DNA from: Acidobacteriota bacterium
GTDB lineage: Bacteria > Acidobacteriota > Terriglobia > Terriglobales > Acidobacteriaceae
Reading direction: 5' to 3'
Length of the DNA: 24,386 nucleotides
NCBI GenBank assembly: GCA_021841795.1
Contig: JAKCDN010000006.1
Span: 1 to 24,386, forward strand
The notes under the pieces were generated by a model. That model had not been told where the DNA came from. It worked only from the letters and a program-made list of their open reading frames with translations, and did not search any database. The position numbers and the translations under genes were made by a program. Shown piece by piece: positions 7,589-16,876 of the stretch. Each line of letters opens with the position of its first letter. Positions within the stretch are counted from its first letter, which is position 1.

Positions 7589-10500
7589 CTATCGTGGGTA
7601 ATAGCGTGGCCACGTCGCCTTCGCCCGGATTGACGCGGATGGCGCGTAGTCGTCAAAGGTGCGCCGGAACGGCTCGCCCGGCATCGGATCCCAATTGCGC
7701 CATGAGCCCGGGTTGGTATCGGCGATGCGCGATCGCTTTCCCTCGCCGTTGCCGTTTACCGCGGCTACGCAATACTCGTTCCAGCTCTCCTGTGTGTCTT
7801 CCGTCGCTTCGGGCTTGGCCAGTGCCGCGCGAATCCCCGGCCGCGTGTCTTTGTAAGAGCGGCTGAGTCCGCTCCACAGCAGATGGAAATCTTGCTCGCC
7901 GGCCGCGCGCAGATACAGCCGGTACTCTGTCACCCCCAGCACCTCGCCCCAGCGGATCGTTGCCGCTCCGTCTGTTAGCTCCACCTGGATGCCGTCGGGT
8001 GGAGGCGGCGCGTCGTCAGTCGCGTAAATCGGATACTCAGGTCCCGGCGCGCTTTCGTGCTCCACATTCAGCGCGATTGTGCGGACGTGTATTTTCTTGC
8101 TCGCTGTGAGTCCGCCGAGAGAGCCCTCGGGAGTGCTGCTAATCGTGGCCAGCGTCCATGTCGCGCCGTTGTCCTGGCTGACTTCGAACCGGTACTGCGT
8201 GGCCGAGGCAACTGCGGTCGCAAACACCTTCGCTGCGCCGTGTCGATCTTCGGTGCGCAGCACCCGCGGCGAAACCGGAATCGGCAGTCCGTCAGTCAAC
8301 TCCCATTGATGCTGGCCTGCCTGCAGGGCAACCACCCAATCGCCCCCGTCCCTTTCCACGGCCTGCGCTTCGCCGTCGATGAAGAAGCCTCTTTTCTCCG
8401 CCAATATCCCCGACGCAATGCGGATGCGGCCGGTCTGCGGCGCAAAATATTCCCCTCGCGCCGTGCGGCCTGCCGCCACGGTTCCGCTGAAGCCAAGCTC
8501 GGTGTCGTCCGTAGAAATCGTCAAGCCCTCCACCCCGATGCGCTTCCCGTGAAACAGAGCGAACGCACTCTCGCCCTTGCCCTGTCGAATCAATCCCGCT
8601 GTTCCGCTGAATGCTGTAGAGCCTTCCGCAAAGTGAACCGGGTCCGGATTGTCGAATACAAAATCGTCCACGTCGCCCGCGCGGACGCGGCAGCCAAACG
8701 CCGTGGCTTCTACCTTAAGATCGCTGCGGTGGCTCACCACCGCCATCGAGTCGCCTTCGCCGTCCATCCAGAATCCGCTTGTCTCCGTGGTCTCAACCTC
8801 GGTCCGGTGTGTATCCTGCGACTTCGCCGATGCTCCGCGCACAAATTGAATTGATGGCATCTCGTCGCCTCGGCGCACAAACCACGAGAATCGATGCGCG
8901 AGCTGCGGCTCAACCACCGCATCGTAGATCACAAAGTAGTCGTGCCCGGCAAGCAGCACGCTGCGGCTCACGTACTCCGGAGAAGAATACGCCCCGGCGC
9001 CCTGCCGCGGAACCAGCTCGGCAAACTGGCCCACCGTCAGGTCGTAGAACGGACGGCACAGCACGTTCTGCCCGATCGAGCGGAACTCGCCGTCTTTATA
9101 TACTCCGCAGTTCGAGCAGTAGTCCACGTCCTGATCGTCGCGGTCGCCCACATCCTCCGTGCCGTGCGAGCTCAGTGATTTGCCCCCGGCAAAATAGTAG
9201 ATGACGCCGCAACCTCCCTCGCTTGCTCGGCCCCACCGGTAATTCGGGCCCTCGTCGATCTGCTGCAAATGGATTGAGATCTCCTGCGCAGTGTCCACGG
9301 CGGCACGCATCACAATTCCGTACCCCGTGTACTTGCGGCTGCGCAGGTGTGGGTTGGTGCCGTGATTATCCGGTGCGCGATACGCCGCGTTCCACGGGTC
9401 GGCGCTGCCGGGGGCCGTCTCCATGTCCTGATCGGTGGGCCGTGCCGCCCACATCGCATGTTCGGCTGCCAGCGGGGCATACCGCATCAGGCACGTGCCC
9501 AGATACCACATGGACCGCGGCGGTACACGACGGTCGGCATGCGCTCCTTGGGGCGGATGCACCCGGCGCGGGCCCTGCCCTGTTGCCAAAACGCCCCATT
9601 CATGTCCCCTGTCAGTCGTCTGCAGCAGTTTGTAGGCCGCGGACGTTTCGCCATCGTACGGCGCTGACAGCGCATTCACCAGCCAGTCCGCCATCTCGGC
9701 CAGTTGCGGCGTCACAAATCGCTCCACGCCGTCAAAGTTCCTCAGCAGAAAATCCGAACGTACCGACGGCCGAAGAAACGCCCAGATATACGTACCCAGA
9801 TTCTCCGTCCATCGTCCTCCGTATGCATCCCATAGCTTCACGTCCGGCCGCGTGTTGTAGCGCGTGCTGATCTCCACGTACCTCTGCCACAGATCTGCCC
9901 ACACCTCCGCCATCGCGTGTTCGGGAAACAGGAATGACATGGCCGCCGGAACCGCCTTGACATCGGCCAGAAAGTTCGGATGCCCGCTCAGCATCGGAAC
10001 CAGAGGCATGAACTCTTCGCCCGCATGCACGTAGGCCATGAATAGATACATCGCTGTCAGGCGCCGGCGCTGTGGCTCCGTCATGCTCGCCGCCATGCGA
10101 TTGAATCCGTCTACCCACCATCCCTGCACCTGCCTGCTTGGCACCGGACTGAAGTTCACGATCCCTTTGCCGGGCAGGGGACTGGCTCCCCCGTTCTCTC
10201 GCGTACCGTTGATGGGCAGCGTGCCCACAAACGATCCCGCCATTACGCGCTCCTCCAGCTCCGCGGAGCTCTTTACTTGCCCCGTGGAAAAGATCACCGG
10301 CGCTTGCCGTAGCGTTGTTGGATAGTGTAGCTGCCAGTCTTTCACCACGTTCAGATCAATCGTTCCGTAGCGATTCTGCAGAAACTGAACATGGGACCCG
10401 TAGATAAGTCCCACCGCATACGTGACCCCGTCCTGAGTTACGCCCAGCGCTGCCTTTTCAATCGCGTGCATCGCTGCGATATCTTTGGCATGATCGTAAA

Positions 10501-11671
10501 ATGCGATGCACGTGGACCGGCTGCCGCGCCCAAGCGGCCATACCCACGACAGCTCTTCGTCCCGGTAGAAATACTTTACGCGCAGCTTTTCCGATTCCAC
10601 GTGGTCCGCATACTCGTGATCCTGCCAGTCGTCGGCTTTATCGATGAAGACGCCTAGCGCATCGCCCGAGCTCTCACCCCAGAAGTTGGCAAAGGTGCCG
10701 GTGCGGAACGCCGTCCACGTGTCGTAGATTCCCAGATCGAACGGCAGTTCGCCGTTCACCAGTGGCGTCGGATAGAGAGGCCACGGCTCGCCGATCGTCT
10801 CCCACGGATAATCCTCGTAGCGGCGAATCTTGCCCGACGTGGGATACGGATGATTCGGAGCCTGACGGTGCGTGACCGCGAATCCGCTCCAGCCGGACAC
10901 GAATTCACCCGTCGTCTCCGCTCCTATCTCTTCCATGTCTTCACGCAAGCGGACAAAATCCAGTCCTGCCTCGCACTGCACCCGCGCTTTGTACCGTGCT
11001 CCGCTCTGTGATTCGTAAGCCAGCTCGTAGGCAATAAACAGCGGTCCACTCTCGACGCGCGTGCTCGTGATCTTCCTGATCGGATCATCCTTGAAGCGGA
11101 GTCTGGAGTCGCCGATCCATTCTCCGTCGCGCGATACCGCGAGAATCGGGCCGGGGGCTTCGCCAAGCACCTGCTGCGTGGCCGGAATGCGCACGCGTAC
11201 TGCTCCCGAGTCCAGCACAATGCTGGTTCCCTCGCGCTCTTCCTTTACCTGTGGTGCGTGTGCAACCACTCGTGGCGACCAAGTAAGCACGAACTCCCGT
11301 CGCGCCCCCGATGGCAGATCGCTGAAGAAATTCAGCGACGCCGCCTCGACGCCGCCTTCGCCCCGCTTGACCGCGGAGAACTGAAATGGAATCTCCTCCC
11401 GCCCGTCCGTTTGGCTGTCGACCCGAGTCAACATCATGCGCTCCGGATCGACCGGGCTGCGAAACTCGATGCGATAGCTCAGCAGTGTGCGCGGCCACCA
11501 GTAAAAAGGGTGCTCAAGCAGATCCTCCACTACAAATCGGCTCTCATGCTGCGCGTCCCACACAACCGTGGGGCATAGCACGGCGTTGGCCAGCCCCATC
11601 CTGCTCACTGACGCCGCTACCGGCAGTGAAAGTGCGCTCAAACAGAACGATCTGCGATTCCAATTCGTCAT
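7589..11671 (-). CDS. Exported heparinase II/III-like putative polysaccharide lyase with FN3-like C-terminus
   Basis: A 1360-residue exported protein, probably a polysaccharide-degrading enzyme. MTNWNRRSF followed by a hydrophobic stretch and an Ala-rich cleavage region resembles a Tat or Sec signal. Residues about 35-500 are mostly beta-type with many Trp/Tyr. Residues about 525-640 look like an alpha-helical toroid, ending in YGGRWTENLGTYIW, comparable to the active-site segment of heparinase-type lyases. Residues about 770-1080 look like the beta-sandwich part (GCGVIYYFAGGKSLSSHG, YFVIYDAVVEP), with a CSNC pair at 852/855. Two fibronectin-III-like modules follow at about 1130-1215 and 1220-1320. 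I cannot assign a numbered lyase family, and catalysis is inferred from overall pattern only. An alternative TTG start at 11707 has AAAGGA 9 bases upstream and would add 12 residues; both starts keep the signal. A copy of the shared 20-bp element lies 199 bp upstream. Confidence 0.85.
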   Translation of the reverse strand: MTNWNRRSFCLSALSLPVAASVSRMGLANAVLCPTVVWDAQHESRFVVEDLLEHPFYWWPRTLLSYRIEFRSPVDPERMMLTRVDSQTDGREEIPFQFSAVKRGEGGVEAASLNFFSDLPSGARREFVLTWSPRVVAHAPQVKEEREGTSIVLDSGAVRVRIPATQQVLGEAPGPILAVSRDGEWIGDSRLRFKDDPIRKITSTRVESGPLFIAYELAYESQSGARYKARVQCEAGLDFVRLREDMEEIGAETTGEFVSGWSGFAVTHRQAPNHPYPTSGKIRRYEDYPWETIGEPWPLYPTPLVNGELPFDLGIYDTWTAFRTGTFANFWGESSGDALGVFIDKADDWQDHEYADHVESEKLRVKYFYRDEELSWVWPLGRGSRSTCIAFYDHAKDIAAMHAIEKAALGVTQDGVTYAVGLIYGSHVQFLQNRYGTIDLNVVKDWQLHYPTTLRQAPVIFSTGQVKSSAELEERVMAGSFVGTLPINGTRENGGASPLPGKGIVNFSPVPSRQVQGWWVDGFNRMAASMTEPQRRRLTAMYLFMAYVHAGEEFMPLVPMLSGHPNFLADVKAVPAAMSFLFPEHAMAEVWADLWQRYVEISTRYNTRPDVKLWDAYGGRWTENLGTYIWAFLRPSVRSDFLLRNFDGVERFVTPQLAEMADWLVNALSAPYDGETSAAYKLLQTTDRGHEWGVLATGQGPRRVHPPQGAHADRRVPPRSMWYLGTCLMRYAPLAAEHAMWAARPTDQDMETAPGSADPWNAAYRAPDNHGTNPHLRSRKYTGYGIVMRAAVDTAQEISIHLQQIDEGPNYRWGRASEGGCGVIYYFAGGKSLSSHGTEDVGDRDDQDVDYCSNCGVYKDGEFRSIGQNVLCRPFYDLTVGQFAELVPRQGAGAYSSPEYVSRSVLLAGHDYFVIYDAVVEPQLAHRFSWFVRRGDEMPSIQFVRGASAKSQDTHRTEVETTETSGFWMDGEGDSMAVVSHRSDLKVEATAFGCRVRAGDVDDFVFDNPDPVHFAEGSTAFSGTAGLIRQGKGESAFALFHGKRIGVEGLTISTDDTELGFSGTVAAGRTARGEYFAPQTGRIRIASGILAEKRGFFIDGEAQAVERDGGDWVVALQAGQHQWELTDGLPIPVSPRVLRTEDRHGAAKVFATAVASATQYRFEVSQDNGATWTLATISSTPEGSLGGLTASKKIHVRTIALNVEHESAPGPEYPIYATDDAPPPPDGIQVELTDGAATIRWGEVLGVTEYRLYLRAAGEQDFHLLWSGLSRSYKDTRPGIRAALAKPEATEDTQESWNEYCVAAVNGNGEGKRSRIADTNPGSWRNWDPMPGEPFRRTFDDYAPSASIRAKATWPRYYPR

Positions 11672-11870
11672 GGTGGCTTTCTGTATCGGTCGGCTGGACC
11701 TCGGCAATGCGCACGGTCCTTTCTATTCTGCTACGCCCGCTATCATGCGCTCTTGTTCCAGCTTCAGAAAGCCGGCATCCCGGCCTGCGCCAGGTCTGCC
11801 TCCGCTGCCGCACACCTCCGCGCCGCATGCCGTCCGATCACATGCAGTTTCCGCTACCCGCTCTCCGCGC

Positions 11871-11890
11871 GGCAAGTAAATTTACCGTAG
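11871..11890 (-). promoter_or_regulatory. Shared 20-bp element, copy 2 (upstream of lyase-like gene)
   Basis: On the minus strand this reads CTACGGTAAATTTACTTGCC and matches copy 3 (21404-21423) at 17 of 20 positions. Its core GTAAATTTAC is a perfect 10-bp palindrome, the most symmetric of the three copies. It overlaps the stop codon of the gene remnant at 11882-12292 and lies 199 bp before the lyase-like ATG. I see no good -10 box downstream of it. Confidence 0.6.
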
Positions 11891-12292
11891 TCCCACGGTG
11901 AGTTCCGTCCCTGCCCGCGAAATCACTCGGGAAGTGCGCAACAACGTCCGTCCTTGCGCGTGTGAACCGGGTATCTGACGTCGTAGTATGATGCGGTTTC
12001 CGCCCGGTTGTTCTTCGATCACCGCCTGGTAACTGCCCGGGGAATCCGCCTTGATTATCACATCGGCCGGCTTTTGCAGCCTCAGAATAGATTGCCCGTC
12101 GCGCGCCAAGTTTCCGCACGATCCGCAGGTGAGCTTCTCCATCCTGCCCTGTGAATCTGCCTTCAGGGCAAGGACTCCCCAATGTACGACCCTGTGAATC
12201 GATGCCCGCTCATCTCCGCTGCGCTGGCCGATGCCCCGGCAATCTATTCGCTGCTTCCTGTTAAGGCTTTGAAAGTGAGAAGTTTGTGGCCT
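11882..12292 (-). pseudogene. C-terminal remnant of an unidentified gene
   Basis: An open minus-strand frame runs from just after a stop at 12293-12295 to TAA at 11882. Its second half reads like genuine protein with alternating beta-type residues: WGVLALKADSQGRMEKL, then ILRLQKPADVIIKADSPGSY, RIILRRQI and RTLLRTSRVI. An internal ATG at 12142 would give 86 residues but lacks a spaced ribosome-binding site. The upstream part overlaps the leader of the divergent esterase gene, so an intact N-terminus cannot fit. It looks like the final beta-rich domain of a larger enzyme whose front was deleted. I do not recognise the family. It could also be a chance open frame. Confidence 0.35.
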
Positions 12293-12312
12293 TCATTGGC
12301 TTCACCGTATGC

Positions 12313-12332
12313 TTACCGTAAACTCACTTGCG
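12313..12332 (+). promoter_or_regulatory. Shared 20-bp element, copy 1 (upstream of esterase/rhamnosidase operon)
   Basis: TTACCGTAAACTCACTTGCG matches copy 3 at 18 of 20 positions, differing only at positions 5 and 20. It lies 56 bases before the proposed TTG start of the esterase and reads in the same direction as that gene. No good -10 box is seen at the expected distance after TTGCGA. Confidence 0.65.
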
Positions 12333-12388
12333 ACCCAGCTCCCGACAGGTCACCATCAACTGTCGATTCGGAAACGGAGGATCCCCTT

Positions 12389-13711
12389 TTGGCCGCACAG
12401 TCTCCCGGATTTAATCATCCGGCACATCGCACAGATTCTCTTGCGTATCCTCTCCGCTGCCTCGTGCTGGCAGCCGCTCTGCTCTCGTCCTTGCCGGCCT
12501 TCGCGCAAACCGCTGCCGGCTGGGTCGCTACCTGGGGCACTGCCATGATGGCCGCCGACTCCGGGCACGGTGCGGACGTGACCGGGCAGACCCTGCGTCT
12601 CATCGTTCATTCGAGCGTCGGTGGCGACAAGGCCCGTATCTGGCTGTCAAACCGGTTCGGCGCTGTCCCCCTTGAGCTCGGCGCGGCCCACCTCGCCGTC
12701 CGTATCGATGCTGGCCCACTCAGCGCCGCCGACGGCAGTGCCATCCTCCCCGATTCTGATCGCGTCCTCACCTTCAACGGCAATCCATCGGTCACCATCC
12801 CGCCCGGCTCCACCGTCGTCAGTGATGCTGTCCTGCTCCGCGTGCCGCCGCTCACCGATCTTGCCGTCAGCCTCTATCTTCCGCAACATACTGAGGCGAT
12901 CACCCTCCACGGCGGTGCGCAGCAGGTCTCCTATGCCGCCAACGGTGATCTCACCGCCGCTGCCGAGCTCGCCGCGCAATCCTGGCAGGAGCGATCCTGG
13001 TATTTCCTCACCGGCGTCGATGTCAACGCTCCGGATGCCTCCGCCGTGATTGCTCTCGGTGACTCCATCGTCGACGGAAACCACTCCACTCAGAGCGCCA
13101 ATCGCCGCTGGCCAGACGACCTCGCCCGCAGGCTTCAGGCCGATCCTGGCACGCGCGCAGCCGGCATTCTCGGCGTCGTCAACGCCGGAATCAGCGGGAA
13201 CCGCGTCCTCCTCGATGGCACCGGGCCAAACGCCATGGCTCGCCTCGATGCTGACGTTCTCGACCGCAGCGGTGCGCGTTTCCTGATCCTCTCGCACGGC
13301 ATTAACGATATCGAGGCCGTCACGCACATGCATCAGTCTTATGGCGACCTCGACAAGCGCCTGGAATGGGCGCTCGCGCAGATCGTTCTGCGCGCTCACG
13401 AGCGCGGCATGCTCGTATTCGGCGCCACGCAGATGCCGGACTGCCGCAACCTGCAGTGCGCCTCCCCCGAGGGTGAAGCCACGCGCCAGGCTCTCAATCA
13501 GTGGATTCGCACCACGCCCGTCTTTGACGGCGTCATCGACTTCGACAGTATCACCCGGGATCCAGCACATCCATTCCAGCTTTTGCCGGCCTACGATTCG
13601 GGCGACGGCGTCCACCCCAACGACAAGGGCTACCAGGCCATGGCAGACGGCATCAACCTCAACCTCTTTACCGCTCCGCATCGACAGACGGTATCCGGGG
13701 GCGCGCATTGA
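12389..13711 (+). CDS. Secreted SGNH/GDSL-family esterase
   Basis: Predicted carbohydrate or lipid esterase, 440 residues, exported. Start: TTG at 12389 has GGAGG (12376-12380) 8 bases upstream and opens a signal peptide (CLVLAAALLSSLPAFAQ, cleavage near residue 39). The longer open frame from 12182 would place 69 unlikely residues ahead of it. Residues about 44-215 are a beta-rich N-terminal domain. The SGNH fold follows: IALGDSIVDGN (Ser226, nucleophile), VVNAGISGNR (oxyanion Gly and Asn), SHGINDIE (Asn306) and SGDGVHPNDKGY (Asp406, His409). The catalytic set is complete. Its coupling to a GH106 rhamnosidase suggests removal of acetyl or similar ester groups from a rhamnose-containing glycan, but this is inference from context. 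The stop codon overlaps the rhamnosidase start. A shared 20-bp element lies just upstream. Confidence 0.92.
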   Translation: MAAQSPGFNHPAHRTDSLAYPLRCLVLAAALLSSLPAFAQTAAGWVATWGTAMMAADSGHGADVTGQTLRLIVHSSVGGDKARIWLSNRFGAVPLELGAAHLAVRIDAGPLSAADGSAILPDSDRVLTFNGNPSVTIPPGSTVVSDAVLLRVPPLTDLAVSLYLPQHTEAITLHGGAQQVSYAANGDLTAAAELAAQSWQERSWYFLTGVDVNAPDASAVIALGDSIVDGNHSTQSANRRWPDDLARRLQADPGTRAAGILGVVNAGISGNRVLLDGTGPNAMARLDADVLDRSGARFLILSHGINDIEAVTHMHQSYGDLDKRLEWALAQIVLRAHERGMLVFGATQMPDCRNLQCASPEGEATRQALNQWIRTTPVFDGVIDFDSITRDPAHPFQLLPAYDSGDGVHPNDKGYQAMADGINLNLFTAPHRQTVSGGAH

Positions 13712-16700
13712 TCTCCATCGGGCTGCGTCCTTCGCGCGCTTCAAATCACGCCGCTGCTTTGCGCCGGTGGTTCTGCTTCGCCGGCGTTCTAGCTGTGCTG
13801 GTCGGTCTCTGTCCATCGCTGCCCGCGCAAGCCGGAGATGCCCTCCGTGCCGGATTCGCATCCCCACCCCCCGCGGCTCGCACCCGCTGCTACTGGTGGT
13901 GGCTCAATGGAAACACCACGGAAGACGCCATTACTCGCGACCTCACCGCAATGAAGAACCACGGCTACGGCGGCGCTATCCTCGTTGATGCCAACGGAGC
14001 CGATCACGGCGGTAACCTCGACGTGCCCCGCGGTCCGACCTTCGCTTCCCCGCAATGGATCAGGCTCTATCTCCACGCCCTCGATGTCGCGCAAAAACTC
14101 GGCATCGAGATCAGCCTCAATGCCACCAGCGGATGGAATCTCGGCGGCCCTGGCGTTACGCCGCAGGATGCCGCCAAAGTCCTCACCTATTCCCGCCAGA
14201 TTGTTCAGGGCGGCGCGAGCCGCACCATCGTTCTCTCCATGCCGGATGTCAAAAACGGCTTCTATCGGCAGATTGCCGTCCTCGCATATCCTCTCAGTCA
14301 CGGCAGCGCGCTCCCCGGCGACCCCTCCAGCGGCCGCCGCGCCATCTTCAACCTCAACTACAAAACCGGCGGCGAAGATACCGGCATCTCGATGTCGCAA
14401 ACCACCCGGTTCATGCGCAGCCTTCCCGCCCGGCCGGGCGAGCAGGATCTCCGCACCGGCGACATCGTCGATCTCAGCGCCCGCGTCGGTAGTGAAAACC
14501 GCCTCCAGTGGAACTTTCCCGCCGGCACTTGGGAAATCCTGCGCATCGGCTATACCAACTCCGATGCCCGCGTCTCCACCAGCAGCGACTCGTGGCAGGG
14601 ACTCATGATCGACTACATGAGCCGCACCGCATTCGATCATTACTGGCAGCAGGTTCTCGCCCCACTCCTCGCCGCCGCGCATCCCTACCTCGGAACCAGC
14701 CTGCGCTACCTGGTTGAGGACAGCTGGGAAGCCGTGGGCGGCGAGAACTGGACCGAAGGTTTTCGCGACGAGTTTATCCGCCGGCGCGGCTATGATCCGC
14801 TTCCTTGGTTGCCCGCCGTCTCCGGCCGCATCGTGAACGATCGCGATTCCACCAACCGCTTTCTCGCCGACCTGCGCCGCACCATCGCCGATCTCATTGC
14901 TGTCAATCATTACGATTACTTCGCCCAGCGCGCCGCGGCTTATGGGCTCGGTACCCATCCTGAATCCGGCGGACCGCACGGCACGCCCATCGATGGGCTG
15001 CGCAACTTCCGTGACGCCAGTTTTCCCCAGACCGAGTTCTGGGCCATGTCCACGCGGCATCGCACCGGCGACAACGATCGTTTCTTCGTCAAGGAAGCCT
15101 CCAGTGCCGCGCACCTCTACGGCAAGCCCTTTGCCGCCGCAGAGGGCTTCACTAGCATGGCCCTTCCCTGGTCAGAGTCGCCCGGCCTCAATCTCGTGCC
15201 TACCTTCGATCACGCTCTGACCGAAGGGCTCAACCGTCTCTATTGGCACGAGTTCACCTCCGAACCCCAAAACGCAGGGCTGCCCGGTCAGGAGTACTTC
15301 TCGGGAACCCATCTCAACCCTAATACCACCTGGTGGAGCCAAAGCGGCCCCTTCCTCATGGCCCTCAATCGCGCGCAGTTCCTCCTGCAGCAGGGAGCCC
15401 CGGTTCTCGATCTCCTCTATCTCGTCGGCGATGAAGTACCAGGCTTCGCGCGCCTCAAATCCGACGATCCCGCTCGCCTGTTGCCTGGTTACGACTACGA
15501 CGTCACCTCCGACGATGCGCTCCTGCATCGCGTCTCCTGGATCGCGGGCGCGTTGCAGGCTCCATCCGGTGCCCGTTATCGCGCCCTGGCCCTCCCCCGC
15601 TCCGCTGCGCTCTCGCTCCCCAGCCTCATCTGGATCGAGCAGTATGTACGCCAGGGCGGCACGCTCATCGGACCCCGGCCTACGGGTGCGCTCGGTCTGC
15701 TCGGCTCAGCCGCCCGGCAGCGGTACTCCTCGATCGCTGCGAAGATGTGGCGCGATTGTCACGGGCAGTCCACCATCGCCTACGGTGCCGGACGCATCTA
15801 TTGCGACCTCGATGCTCACTCCGCCTTCCAGACCCTTGGCATTCCCCCCGACATGTCTGCGCAGGGAGACGCCCAGTTTGACTTTGTGCATCGCGCCACG
15901 TCCACTGCTGACATTTACTTTGTCAGAAACGTCGCCAATAAGCCCGTGTGCGCTCGCCTCACTTTCCGCGTTCGCGGCCGTGCTCCCGAACTCTGGCAAA
16001 TGGATACAGGGACCATCGTGGCTGCACCGGTCTATCGCCAAGGCTCCATCGGCACTGAGCTTCCGCTCTCCTTTCCCGCGTACGGCGCGGTCTTCGTGGT
16101 CTTCGAAAAAAGACCCGCACAACATCTTGTCCGCGTCCTGCGCGACGGCGTTGAGGTCTTTCCCTCCATCGTCGCAGGCAGCGGGCTCTTCACCGGCGGT
16201 GACGGTCGCCTGCAGACCGCTGATGCCGGCAACTACATGCTCACGTTCTCCAACGGCGTTGAGAAGAGCTTCACCATCTCCTCCGCTTCGCAACTGCCCA
16301 GACTTGCCAGCGCCTGGACACTCACCTTTCCCCCCCATTGGGGCGCGCCCGCTTCCGTTCCCATCGGCAGCTTCGCCTCCTGGACCGAATCCGGCAATGC
16401 CGGCATTCGCTACTTCTCCGGAACCGCCACCTACCACGGCGAGATCGATGTCCCCGCTTCCTCTTCCGCGCCGTCTCGCTCGCTCTGGCTTGATCTCGGC
16501 TCCGTGCGCGAGCTCGCCACGGTCTCCATCGACGGCAAGCCGGTTGCTACGCTCTGGCATCCACCCTTTCGCCTGCGCATCGATCCGGCACTGCATCCCG
16601 GCGCGAATTCCATTGACATCGCCGTCTCCAATCTCTGGGCCAATCGCCTCATCGGCGATGCTCAGGCCGGCGCGCACCGCTACGCCTCAACCAATATCGT

Positions 16701-16800
16701 GGAGTACGCGCCGGATTCTCCGCTCATTCCTTCGGGCATCTTGACCGCGCCCAGAATCTACGCGGTCGGCATCATCGATGCTGTGAAGAACTCCCACTGA
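13708..16800 (+). CDS. GH106-family alpha-L-rhamnosidase, exported
   Basis: Predicted to release terminal alpha-L-rhamnose from a polysaccharide or glycoside. 1030 residues, normal for the family. The start TTG at 13708 overlaps the esterase TGA in the sequence TTGA, which implies translational coupling; only a weak GGGGG lies 6 bases upstream, and the next ATG would remove the signal peptide. Signal: hydrophobic VLAVLVGLCPSLPAQA to about residue 42. The family signature follows at about 50-93: FASPPPAARTRCYWWWLNG, then DLTAMKNHGYGGAILVDA. An acidic active-site-like segment YLVEDSWEAVGGENW holds Glu337 and Glu341. Residues about 888-1000 form a galactose-binding-like domain (YFSGTATYHGEIDV, LDLGSVRELATVSIDGKPV). 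I see no frameshift or loss. The rhamnosidase role rests on family resemblance, and linkage specificity cannot be read. Confidence 0.9.
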   Translation: MISIGLRPSRASNHAAALRRWFCFAGVLAVLVGLCPSLPAQAGDALRAGFASPPPAARTRCYWWWLNGNTTEDAITRDLTAMKNHGYGGAILVDANGADHGGNLDVPRGPTFASPQWIRLYLHALDVAQKLGIEISLNATSGWNLGGPGVTPQDAAKVLTYSRQIVQGGASRTIVLSMPDVKNGFYRQIAVLAYPLSHGSALPGDPSSGRRAIFNLNYKTGGEDTGISMSQTTRFMRSLPARPGEQDLRTGDIVDLSARVGSENRLQWNFPAGTWEILRIGYTNSDARVSTSSDSWQGLMIDYMSRTAFDHYWQQVLAPLLAAAHPYLGTSLRYLVEDSWEAVGGENWTEGFRDEFIRRRGYDPLPWLPAVSGRIVNDRDSTNRFLADLRRTIADLIAVNHYDYFAQRAAAYGLGTHPESGGPHGTPIDGLRNFRDASFPQTEFWAMSTRHRTGDNDRFFVKEASSAAHLYGKPFAAAEGFTSMALPWSESPGLNLVPTFDHALTEGLNRLYWHEFTSEPQNAGLPGQEYFSGTHLNPNTTWWSQSGPFLMALNRAQFLLQQGAPVLDLLYLVGDEVPGFARLKSDDPARLLPGYDYDVTSDDALLHRVSWIAGALQAPSGARYRALALPRSAALSLPSLIWIEQYVRQGGTLIGPRPTGALGLLGSAARQRYSSIAAKMWRDCHGQSTIAYGAGRIYCDLDAHSAFQTLGIPPDMSAQGDAQFDFVHRATSTADIYFVRNVANKPVCARLTFRVRGRAPELWQMDTGTIVAAPVYRQGSIGTELPLSFPAYGAVFVVFEKRPAQHLVRVLRDGVEVFPSIVAGSGLFTGGDGRLQTADAGNYMLTFSNGVEKSFTISSASQLPRLASAWTLTFPPHWGAPASVPIGSFASWTESGNAGIRYFSGTATYHGEIDVPASSSAPSRSLWLDLGSVRELATVSIDGKPVATLWHPPFRLRIDPALHPGANSIDIAVSNLWANRLIGDAQAGAHRYASTNIVEYAPDSPLIPSGILTAPRIYAVGIIDAVKNSH

Positions 16801-16831
16801 TTCTCTCTGGCAGAGACCACCCCAAGCGGCC

Positions 16832-16855
16832 ATCGGTTATGCTCGCTAAACCGAT
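16832..16855 (+). terminator. Weak hairpin after the rhamnosidase
   Basis: ATCGGTT (16832-16838) and AACCGAT (16849-16855) form a perfect 7-bp inverted repeat with a 10-base loop, 31 bases after the rhamnosidase stop. No T-run follows, so a terminator role is uncertain. Confidence 0.25.
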
Positions 16856-16876
16856 CTCGATTGCCTCCTGCACCCG

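Noticed and set aside
13789..15114. Minus-strand open frame of 441 codons inside the rhamnosidase
   Set aside because: The opposite strand encodes a full-length GH106 protein. The antisense translation is Gly/Ala/Glu-rich with no recognisable motif.
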